Shown here piece by piece: positions 47,751 through 58,900 of a stretch of DNA of 64,000 nt (position 1 is the stretch's first letter; every line of letters starts with the position of its first letter). The DNA comes from Xenoacremonium recifei (Eukaryota > Ascomycota > Sordariomycetes > Hypocreales > Nectriaceae), in NCBI GenBank assembly GCA_012184525.1, contig WOFQ01000013.1:186001-250000 (forward strand), written 5' to 3'. A program made the position numbers and the translations under genes. The notes beneath the pieces were generated by a model. The model searched no databases. It saw only the letters and a program-made list of their open reading frames with translations, and was not told the origin of the DNA.

Positions 47751-48520
47751 GTTGGTCGTTTACTGCTGGGGGTGAACGACTCAAGCTGAGGGATGGAGTA
47801 CGAGCAGCACGAGGCAAGACCACGGGAGCTGAGGTTGGAGCGACGGATACCAGGATGACGGTGCCAACGCCGTCATAGACAAGGTGGTATATCGGTGCAA
47901 CCCTTTTTTTTCGACAGTGCTCCCAGGCTCGTTCGCGCCGCTGTTTGGTGCCTCGTTGGGCCAGAGTCAGACTGGTTGTGGCAAGATGGCTTCGGGTTCT
48001 CCGTCGTCTAAGATGCAGGTATGCAAGGTCCTGTGCAGTAGCCGGCTGGGGCCGCCAATGCCGAAGAACACAACAAGGGCCAGACGACGAATCGCAGAGC
48101 GTAAAAGGCGAATTCTCTTTTTTAAAGGAATCAAGGCCGGGGACGGAGCCGCGCTATGTAGGGCATGCGCGCGTGTCAGTTGGGGAAACGAGTTCGGAGA
48201 TGGGAGGCGCTGTTAATGGTGGTTGACGTTGTCGCTCTGCTACTAGTCATGGAGCGTGAGCGACAAGCCTCAACCGGGCAGCTGTGCGTGTGCGAGTGGC
48301 GGATATCGGTAAGCCTGGGCGTGACGACGACGATGGGCGGGGATTCGCGCGGTCACTAGGGATGAATGGCGGCTTAGAAGCATAAAAGCTCAAGACCCGA
48401 GAGCGAGATGCGGTGCGTATTGCGGTGCGTCGGGGACTGCTGAGCTGACGATGGCGTTGGAGCTTATGAGTGAGTACGCGGATGGATGATGTAGCTCAGA
48501 AGACGAGACCGAAGGAGGGG

Positions 48521-48538
48521 AAGAAGAAGAAGAAGAAG
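48521..48538 (+). repeat. AAG trinucleotide repeat
   Basis: Six AAG units in a purine-rich stretch upstream of the C2H2 gene; simple sequence with no coding support. Confidence 0.8.
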
Positions 48539-48945
48539 TGGTGTGAAGAAATACAAACAGCCGAAGAAGCAACAGAAGGAGAGAAGATGAAAGATGCAAC
48601 CGCCTTGGGAACGAGGACGAAAGGCGGGAAGGAGGGGGTGTGCCTGGTTTTGGGGATGGATGGGATGGGATAGGATGGATGACTTTTGGCAGGAGCAATG
48701 CAGTGCAGTGCAGCAGCGCAGTCGCAATAACACCAGTGCAAGTGCAGTGCGCATCACCGGCTGTATGTAAACCAGCGCCAGTGCAAGTTAATTAACGTCG
48801 TCAACCTGGCTTGGATTGGACGGACCCAGGCATATCCGGGGGGGCGTGTTCTGAGCAAGGCGATGCGCAAGACGAGGACGACGACGACGACAATGTTGAC
48901 GACGCCTCCAATCTGGTACGTACGGGACTCCGTACATTGCTAGCC

Positions 48946-48965
48946 AGCCCAGCCCAGCCCAGCCC
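48946..48965 (-). repeat. (AGCCC)4 tandem, G-quadruplex type on the minus strand
   Basis: Four perfect AGCCC units, giving four GGG runs with two-base loops on the minus strand. The same pentamer recurs in the opposite orientation at 52931-52950. Confidence 0.75.
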
Positions 48966-49160
48966 AGCACGGCTGTTGCTTGAGACCCTGCCAGAGCATT
49001 TGCAGGGGCCGGGGGTGTAAGGAGTGGGTCGCTGCAGCGGTCTCCAGCAGCTCCGCCCGCCCACACAGGGCCCGCTTGGGGCCTCGAGAGCCCTGCAGCC
49101 AGCCTTGGGAGCGCCCAGGAAGGCTGCTGGCTCAAACTGGTCTTAGGGCCTTCGGTCGCT

Positions 49161-49238
49161 GAGGGGTGGGGGGGCAAGGGAAGGGAAGGGGAGGAGTTGG
49201 GGGAAGGAGACCTGGGCAAGGGAAGGAAGGAAGGGGGC
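49161..49238 (+). repeat. Long G-rich, possible G-quadruplex tract
   Basis: About 80 bp with many GGG to GGGGGGG runs separated by one to seven bases on the plus strand, enough for several alternative quadruplexes. It has almost no pyrimidine runs. Confidence 0.7.
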
Positions 49239-52200
49239 GTGTAGGGCCGACCGTTGCACAGAGCGCTGAGGGGAGCAGGAGAGCACTCCGGAGGCGTGGC
49301 TGCAGAAAAGATACTTGTGCCTGGCCTCAGCGCAAGTACCTCCTCCTGTCTCTCGCTCCCGTCTGTGTGTCTGTCTGTCTCGTCCGTCCCACGGCTCACC
49401 TCGCTCTCGCGATCCATCCTCGCAATCCTCGCACGCACGCTCGCATCAGCCATAATTACATACACCTGATGACGGCAGCACTACACCTCACCGAAAGTAC
49501 CTTTCACCGGGGGCTTGGCCCTTTGCGAAGCAAGAGAAGCCTCAATTCGCTCTCGGCAACAGCCCTGTCAGGCAGGCACCACAAGGACACAGCCCTGCCG
49601 GACGCCTTCGAGAGCCTCAGAGACTGAAGTACCGGAGCGGCATGTATGTCAGAGACGGGAGAGGAGAGTTCGTGTTCTGCCTTATGGGAACGTGGGAACG
49701 AACATGGTGCCTTGTTAGCCTCCCCGTCGGTGGATAGGCCACAAGCAGGTAGGCAGTTGTGCTGGGCGTCCTGCACTTTGGTTAGTTCTGCACATTCTCT
49801 TAACAATGAATTCTATAAGCCTCTACACAATGCAACACTCTGTTGGTACTTGCATCGACGGCAGTCGTCTCAAAGGTTCCCGGTCAGGTGTTGTACAGGT
49901 GCCGTGAGACTGCCGTTCTGGGCCTCATTCCGCCTCACCTCCCTGCCGCCCTCTCTCTCCTCCCTTCTTCTGATGCAACAGTTCTCATTCCCTTCTCCTC
50001 ATCGGAATCTTGCTTGGAGTCGCGCCAAGAGCCTCAGACCCCTCCTAGGCTCAGCCCGCTATGTCACTCCGTCCGCGCGAATAGCACGCTTCAGACCACG
50101 CCAGGCCTTGTTAATAAGTGGCCAACTACAAGCCGCCCATCATGACTCGCCTCAGAAGCCTGTCTCGTCTGCCGCCGTCCAGTCACCGGGTCTCCTCCCA
50201 CAATCCGGTCGACGTCTAATTTGCCTTCCGGAGGGGGGACATCGGGACTATGAGAAGCTGACGACGACTCTTGAACCCAGAGATAGAGGGCGACGATGCA
50301 TTGCTCAGATGGCGGCATCCAGGCCAGGATCGCAAACGCCGAACCCTCTTCCGCTAACTCTCACCGCAAATGTCCCGCCGTCCATCCAAGGAACGCAGCT
50401 TCACTCTCAGGGCAGTGGAGTGCGGAGGGCGAATAGGATCCGGCTTGAGAGGGAACCCCCCGCGCCCAGATCTACCAGTTGCCAGGATCTCCCATCCATG
50501 ACCTACCGATACGTACGGATTAAATTACGGAGGGTGCAGTCCGTACACCGGAACCGACTCTCGGGCTTCGAGACGGGTTCGTCGCTCACCACCGACAGCG
50601 TCTGGCCATATCGCACCCGTGCCATGCCACGATACGGCATCTTGTCGGCGGATGTGCAGGGTGAGCTGAGTGACGCCGGATGACCTCTCGTGGACTCCAG
50701 AGCGGTCCGGACCCCTGGGATCCTCTCCTACGGAGTACCATACGTACGTAGACATAGCAAGTGGCTGAGCGAGATGGGATACTCAGGCTGTGGGTTGCTA
50801 TAGTTCTCTAGACGAACGGATTCCAAAGTCCTATACCATCGCTTGTTGGTTCAGGTCATGGGATCTTCATATTTGGTTCCAAGAATGATGCTCTCAGGAT
50901 TAAAGAGCCATGCTAGTGTGATCCTATTCCTCCCCGCCCATAACACACGGAAACCCGCATCACCAACTCGGCTCAAGGGCCATGCCCCCTCAACTGACAG
51001 ACTGACGAGACTCAGCCAACACGCTTTCTCGAAAGTACATGCCGGATCCGAGAGGGTGGCAGGTTCGGCTGATGCACCTCGCAACCCGTCCAATCCCCTT
51101 TCTCCTCTAACAACGCCCACGCCTCTTCCCGACACTATGGTAAATAACACGTCTGATTTCTATCTATTCGACTGTGCCTACTGGATAATCTGCCTGGCTA
51201 AGGGTCCGTACTTGCTCACAATGACTCCACCTCAGCCCATCCGCAGCCGCACGACAAATCGACGATGGACTTCGGTCTGGTCCCTGCTCTGGCTTTTTGG
51301 AGGGTGGATCAGCTGCAAGAGGCTCATCGTCTGGTATCATCGCGAGCGCCTTACTGGGCTGGGCAATCTCTGCGGTCGGATGATTATCGACACGGGCATG
51401 AGAGCTAGAACGGCTCTGGAAACCCGACCATGAGGAGGCCATCTCCAGCATCCCGGACCTTTCCCAGGTTCGCTGTTGGCTCACTCAGGTGACGGTGCGT
51501 TCAACGTGGACTCATGTCCCGGTCCGCGCATGTGTCTGTGATGTGATCCGATGTCAGTGGCAGCCGTGGGGGATCTCGATATTGAATGCTGGCGATACCC
51601 TGCTCTTCCGGGCTCTACCCCGCCCAGAACAGACATCCAGAAGACTTCTTACTGACCCGGTGTTTCTCTCAGGTCCGGGATCTTTTGCACAGCAACTCGG
51701 GGCAGACAACGGAATGTCTATATTGGGCTCGACTCGACAGATGCAGCTTCACGGACCCTGCACAGAGCGAACCAGTCAAGGTGAGTGATTCCACATCCAT
51801 CTACCCGCGGTGGCTGCAGGCGAAATCCAACGCTGCAACGACAACAAACCAATCGACTCCTGGCTGCTTCTAGATCCGCTTCCAGAAAAGGATCTTTCCG
51901 CGGATTGGGAGGGGCAGTTCCCGAAGAGAGTCCTGTAAACGAGGTGGATGATGGATGGCCCCCCCCTTTTTGGGTGGTTTACGGCGTATTCAAGCAAGAC
52001 TACGCCGTACTGTGCCACTCGCTGACCGAGCCAGACCTCAATCATGTCTGCTGCACTTGCACAAGAAGAGCATTCATCCGCTGACAAAGTACCCCGGAGG
52101 CGGATTGAGGGGGCTTGGAGGGGCTTAGGCGACCATGACCAAGGAGTTCTCTGCAAAGTTAAGATGAGATTTCGAGCTCGGCACCGAGGCTGCAGAAGCT

Positions 52201-52930
52201 CCCGAATCCGTTGGAGCCGGAGTAAGCACAGGATTGCACTATTGCCCTGCCAAAGCGATGATATGAAATGGTCCGGATCTTAGTTCTCACCGTCGCAGCG
52301 AGATCCATCGCACAGCGGCACAGGGGAATTCCGCAGCAACAGCAGCAGTAACCTCACTAAGCCCTACCGCTGCCAAAGTACCAGAAATAGGGGACTTCGG
52401 GGGCGTGGACTTTTCGAAACATATATCCCGAAATTGGGAATCTTGGCTACAGAAAGGGAAATGCCCGACAAGGCCAAGACAACGATCAGGCAATTCGATT
52501 ATTAAGACTAACATGAGAACATCGTGGGCTTATTTTGTTACAGGCAGGTGCCTTCTGAAAGCCAAGGCGCCTACTGGGGCGCCTGGAGAGCGCACCGCCA
52601 AAAAGTGACTTGCGGTGGTAGGGCCAGTGCGTACCGCCACCTCACGCCGCCTGCCGTCTGGTCCGTGGCGCCTTATTAGGTCTGCTTCTGCTTCTGCGCG
52701 CGCTGGCTGGAGACACAGACACGAGCCAGGGCGAGCCTTCAGCCCTACCAATTCCCTGGGATCGGCGGCTGCCGCTTTTGGCGCGGTGTGATTGGCCGGC
52801 GCCACCGCCCCGACCACGGCGGGTGCACACGACACCTGGGGCTTGCCCTGTTGGAGCCTGCGGGAAGGACCAGCGCCCGGGCGAGCCACTGCAGTTGAGG
52901 TGCGGCCCGCAGCCAGCAGCAAACATGCCC

Positions 52931-52950
52931 TGGGCTGGGCTGGGCTGGGC
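52931..52950 (+). repeat. (TGGGC)4 tandem, G-quadruplex type on the plus strand
   Basis: Four perfect TGGGC units (four GGG runs, loops of two bases). It is the reverse-oriented counterpart of the 48946-48965 repeat; no wider homology between the flanks is visible. Confidence 0.75.
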
Positions 52951-55900
52951 TGCCTTGCGCCGCAGAAGCCCGCCCGAGCACCTCACCCGCCCTACTGCAC
53001 TTCTGCTGCTTCTCGTCTGCCACCCCGAATTTGCTTGCCAATGAGGCGGCCTGATCGTCTCAGATCGGGGCGACCTCTGCGCTTTTGCCTCCGACCACGT
53101 TCCCAACTCTGAGGTGGATGAAAATAGCCCGATCGACGGGCGTTGAAACGATGACGACGGAGGGGAGGGCCGTTGACATGTTTCATCCACCGCCCTGTTC
53201 GTATTCAGGTGGCCCATTGGATCCCAGGCCTCTCTATCTTGGCACTCCCTAACATTGCAGAGCGTGTGTGCTCCGTGTGTATCAGAATCATGCAGCAGTG
53301 ACTTGACTTGCATCACGGTCTTTTCCTCAACGTCTCTTGTTCCGTTTCCATTTTATTCTCCTGCTGTGTTCATCACTCATTCACAATTAATTGCCTCCTC
53401 CGCACCAAGAAGTCCGGCAAACAAGAAAGCTTCCGCCTGATTAGGGTTACCGGAAAGTTGATCAACCCCGAATGGGTGTGAAGCGTTTGAAGGGTCCTGC
53501 TGCTGCGCCACACATGGCGTCTGCCGGGTTGCGACTACCCGGACTGAGATCTCCAAGTCCCAAGCCAACAAAAAGTTTCTGTACATGAGGCAAGTGCTAT
53601 GCAGACCAACTTCCAAGGCAGCCTGGAAGAAGGCAGCCTCAGCTTCCACTCTGGAGGCAACGAAAATCTCTTCCCTGCCATCCCAACATCTGCAGCCCAT
53701 CGGCTTCGGCCTCGGTTACAGATTTCATCCCAATTCACCTTCGAGTTTCCTTGTTTAGCCGCATGTCTTGCAGGGACGCCGTTCAAACTCGACCAACAAT
53801 TCCCTCGACTGATTCAAGCCGGGCCCTCCCCTCCTCCAATGTCGTCTATGCCCACACCCCCTGCTTCTCCTCTCGCTCTAGACACCAAAAGAGACGCAGA
53901 GATCAAAACTCTAGCCCCAGTGGCCTGGCTCTGGCGACGTCAACGCTTCCTCCGGCTGCTCCTCAAGGCTCACAAACCATCGACTTGCTGATTTCCACAA
54001 CCAGATAGGGCTGGTGGGGGAGACTCAACCAGACTCTCCCAGACTCACTAGACTGCTTTCCCCGGGCGCTGGGAACTCTGCTAGCGGTCATCGACGACCT
54101 GGATGCCGCTCTGAGCTTTACGGTTTAACTGACATTGACGCGCGGACACCAGAGACACCAGCCGAATCAAGCCGCCACGCGGGCGCCTCTCCTGGAAACC
54201 GCCCTCAGACCATTTGCTCTAACGCGTCCAAAGTCGCGCGACTGCACCGTCCTTAGTGGTTGGCGGCAGTTAAGGCTGCGGAAGTCGGTGACCAAAGCGA
54301 CGATGCCCCGACTTATCAGTGACCGGCAGATGACAGTCTTGGAGTGCTTCATTCCAGCCCTGTTTCCCAGACGTACGCCGATCGGGCTTCGACGATCGCC
54401 TCCTTGTCTCGGGCTCCGATATGCCTGACCTATTGCAGCCAAGTCAATCAAGGGGTCAAGGCGCCTACGGCCCGGTGACTTGCATGTTGCTCGCCGTCCG
54501 GAATTATGGTGACATCCCATAGTCGCATGCCACCGGGCTCCTCACGAACGGGCATGGAAACTCGGCGAGTCAGTGCAACAGGAATTCCCCCGGCAGTTGG
54601 ATTATGGTATCCCTTCCATCTTCCAGGTCCCTCGCTCCTCTTCGTGATACTATTTCCAACCTTCACGCCACTCCCTCCTCCAACATTCCCTATCTCATGC
54701 TGGGCGTCGTCAGCATCATCTCCGGGGAGCCCACGCTACAGGGTCGAGCCGTTGTTGTACACACGTCGGGATGCACCCCGACGCGGCATAGCATGAGGCT
54801 CGTCGTTTCTGGCCTTGCTGGGCTTCAAGAACTGCCGAGGTGTGGCTGATTTGGGGTGTCAGCACCTTGGATCGACCTCGCCCCGCGACTCTTATTACAC
54901 GGATTAAGGCTCAGTACGTACATACGTACTCAATTACTAACGCAAGATCCAGGAGAATAAGACCTCATCGCCATGCAAAGTACATGCTCTACATGGAATA
55001 GAACGTCATGATACCCACCGCCAGGGCCTTCTCTCCACAAACCGCACACCTCCACGCGTCCATCATTTGAGTTCCGCCCTTCCTTGCTGGGCATCCCGTT
55101 GGTCGTCGTGGTCCCGTTTTGCTGGAAACCCTCCAAGTCAGGGGCTCAATCAGGACCAAGTCGCCATCGTTGCGTTGCAACCAAGCCATTCTGATAACTT
55201 GCGATTGGACCTCAACACTTCCTGGCTGCCTCACGATGATGGACAGTGCGTTCCGTTCGTGCTCCAGGCTTCAATGCTTGCTTTTGCCTCAGAGGCGCAG
55301 TCAAGAGTCCTTGCGTCGATCTTCCATAGCACAGGGTCTGTACGACCAGGTTTTTGACAGATGCACGATCTCCTGACCCCAACTCTCGCCCTGGGCTGAA
55401 AGGACCGCCAAAAGCCAAAACGAATGAGACTCTGGCCAGCCAAGGCCAAGCTTTCCTCTCGGCCACTAGCGTGGACCCCTCAAAGCACCATGTCCCGGCT
55501 CTCTTACATACCTGGTGGATAAGGCCTATATCCCGGATCGACGGTTCGTGTGCCTGACGCTTGCATCTCTCAGATCACCTACGGCAGCTAAGGGATCGTA
55601 CAAGACTCGCTCTTGCACCTAGTTCTAGATGCCTTCACTGCCGTCTCTGCGGCCGCGGATGGTGCGCGGAACAATGTCCTGTTTGAGCCCGGTCAGTGGA
55701 GATAGAGGACTGATGGTGGAGAAGTTGGCAGCCTTGGGTTCGGCGGTTATGCTGAGGCGTCTCAGAGCAGTACATCCCACTCTCCCGAGAGCCAGTCAAA
55801 TATTGCCCAGGCGCGGCGAATCGCCCCGGTTTGGTACTCCCCGTGAATGACATCTCTGGAGCTGGCGTGGACGTAAAGGAGAACGTCCGTCGACCGACAA

Positions 55901-58900
55901 ATATCGGCCCCGTTTTCCTTGCTGCGATGGCCCTTGTTTCTGACCTTGCACCATCATGTCTGCTCCATAACTGCGGAATATGGGGAAGGGTCATGTGCCG
56001 AGGGGGGGGAGGCAAAGACTACGATGCTGACAACGTACACTGATGAGGCTTGGACTCTCAATACGAAGTCAAACCGGGTCATGTGGATTGGGGCTCTGGC
56101 CGTTCGTCAACCCTTCAACAAACTAGGCCAACGCCCTTTCGAGTTGCTTCCTCGTCTGTGGAGTGAACAAGCTTGACTCTCAGACCTCGACGTATTCAAC
56201 CCTTTCCGATGCGTCCGAGACGCTCGTGTTCCTAGTGGAATTCGGCCCAGACAGTTAAGCCTCAAACGGGCAAGGATTTTCGCCACTCAGCCCTAACCAT
56301 GTCGACATTATTGTTTTGGCTGCACCTCAGCCCTGCATGGCATCAACAGGTTCCTTGGAAGAGGCGAAAAAGGAAGGGCGAGAGACAAGTTTACGTCTAA
56401 GTCGACGGCTCCAAAGCGGCATCGTAGGGCCGACATCTGGTTCAGCTGCCCCGGGTTCAGGTCCTCTGCTCCTGGCGATGTCTCTCAGCCACCAGATTGT
56501 CGAAAGCACAAGAGTGGATGCACATTGTAATCTCGAAGCGCAGCCAGTCATGTTCCGTCTCACCTGCGCACTGCTTTGTCATTGAGCATCGAGCCAGCTG
56601 AAGGATTTCATATCTAGCTGGCACTATTGAACCGATCGCGACTAAGTGCGGCGCAAGCATTAACGAGATATGACAGGTTTGCGGCTGGCCAATGTCGTGA
56701 GTCCTTGAGATGTCACGCACATGGTGGTTCGAAATCCAAAGGTCATACAGACATCAGCAATCATCAGACTCGATCTGGCTTCTCAGATGCCTGTTGAGGC
56801 ACCACAAAATACCGGGATCTTGTATAGCAAGCAATATGCCGGCAACATCGGATTCAAAGGTCCAGACCAGAAGCCCCTGCAAAGCCGACAGGAATTTAGA
56901 CGGACATGGGCGAGAGGCTGAGACATGCATCACCGCTGAAGATATGACAGGCTAGATCTTGACTTCGCATCATGCCAGATGGCACACCAGGTGGTCAACT
57001 TCTTACATGATGCACTTTATTAACAGTAACAATATCAACGGGATTATTCCGCTCCTCCGCCTTACGCAGCATCGAAAGTGGCAGCCAAGCTTCGTCAAGA
57101 TACGCTTCGTCTCAGTGGTGGATGGAATTCCCCGACGACGTAAGGATCGACGCAAGGTCGGGGTTTCAGTACAATCGCAGCTGTACGCAATTGTGGCCCT
57201 TGCCGCCCAACATTCTCCTTGAATCTCCTTTTTCGAAAGATGCCGCCGAACCTAGTGTAGGGTTGCAACGCAAGGTCTTCAGGACACAATTCTTGATGCC
57301 TGTTGATGATCTGACCTCCGGGTACATCTCGCGAGCCCACAAGGGATAGGCGTAGGCGCCCAGACTCGTCTGGATTGTGACATCCATGCAGCTTGTTGAC
57401 CGTGCCGTACAGCAACGAAAGAGGAGACGCCTTGAAAGAGCCATTGTCCCATGCAGCCGATAGGGCTACCTGCCATCGTGGTTTTGGGCTAAGCCTGCAC
57501 GAGGAGGCGCACGCTATCGATGATTCTAGCAAGGTTACAGGGGTTAAGGGCACATCGACACCTGGCTTCGGAGCATGTCAAAAGAGGGTTTCCGGCGGAG
57601 CTTGTCACGGTGAAGAATTTCGGGGCGTCTTGGCTGCTACATCCAGACTCGTCTCTTGAATACGACCACAACGACAAAAGTCTCGCGAGAAGGAGGACCT
57701 TCGGTCTGGTGAACCTTTCATTCGGCTTGTCAATGGCCTGCACGACTTTCTGCAAGCTAACAGTCCCTGACTCTGAATTCTCCACCGTATCGGCCGCATT
57801 CTTACATGGTTGTTCTTCGTTCGGCCCCCAACCTCAACGGCACTGCCCCGGCTCCGACGACCCAGATTGCCGGATTCAAACACTGAATTTGAAGCAGGTT
57901 CCGGCCGAGACTTCAATCTCCGTGTGTCCTACCGTCGCCTCCGTCCTCGTATTCCGCTCGTCTCTTGGTTGATGCCCAGCGCCGTGACACGAGAGACGGA
58001 GGCCTGCGTGTATTCCAGCCAGGGATTCGCATTTCGCTTACACGGCAGCGGGGCCACGAGCTCCCCAGCTGAAAATTGGTGGCTGTCCTGGCTTGCAAGC
58101 GCAAGGCGTCTTGTCATTGGGGCTACGGCGTGAGGCCATCATTGTATGCCCTACGATGAAGTCTAATTCCGCACTGGAGCAACGTCTCTCCCACCGGACA
58201 CAGCTGGCTGGGCAAGGGGGCGTGTGTCTTTGATCTGGTACATGCCCAAAGTCCTTTCCTTGACACAGTCTAGTTCATCTGTCAGCTTTTTAGTCATCTC
58301 GATCGACAAGCAGCTCAGAGTCCGGGGAGAGGGGGGCGCCTGAGCGAAAGAGCCGGTTTCAGTGCTGTATATGCCGGCTGCCAACAGCGGGACAGGGCTG
58401 ATGATGGTGGACCAACCAACATCGACAGTGCTTGGCGATGTGCATGACGGGGAGCGACGCACACAATGTTTCGATGTTCTGATTCAGGGCACGAGATGCG
58501 ACGATTCGCTCGGGCTGCGTGTTCGAGCCATGCCGGTGTACAATAGCGAGGACGTGCCCATGCACATACGCTTCAAGGTTGGGCTTCAACATCGTATTTC
58601 GAGACACGGGCATCTCATTTCCATGCCATGGCATGGATACTGGTGAGGCTGATGCACAGCGGGCCCTTGATTCGTTCACGGGTATGTCACCACACCAGGG
58701 GCATCAACGCCGTTCCGTCCGTGTGCCGTATCCGGCGGTGAAAGTGGTGAAGGCGGCACGAGGCACCCAGAGCTCATCACGGCACTCCAAGTCCACCTCG
58801 TGCAGTGTGCTTTTCACCTGCTCAATCACGCCTAGCATTTGGCGATGGTCCGGCCGACCCCAGCACAGATATCACCGTCTTGCAATGCTCGAGCACCACT

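Noticed and set aside
47985..48020. Short exon-like sequence (MASGSPSSKMQ followed by a GTATGC donor)
   Set aside because: No downstream acceptor continues a sensible frame, and it lies in the C2H2 promoter region.
52642..53316. 224-codon minus-strand frame as a gene
   Set aside because: Low-complexity Arg/Ser/Pro composition, overlaps the TGGGC tandem, and has several overlapping frames of similar length.
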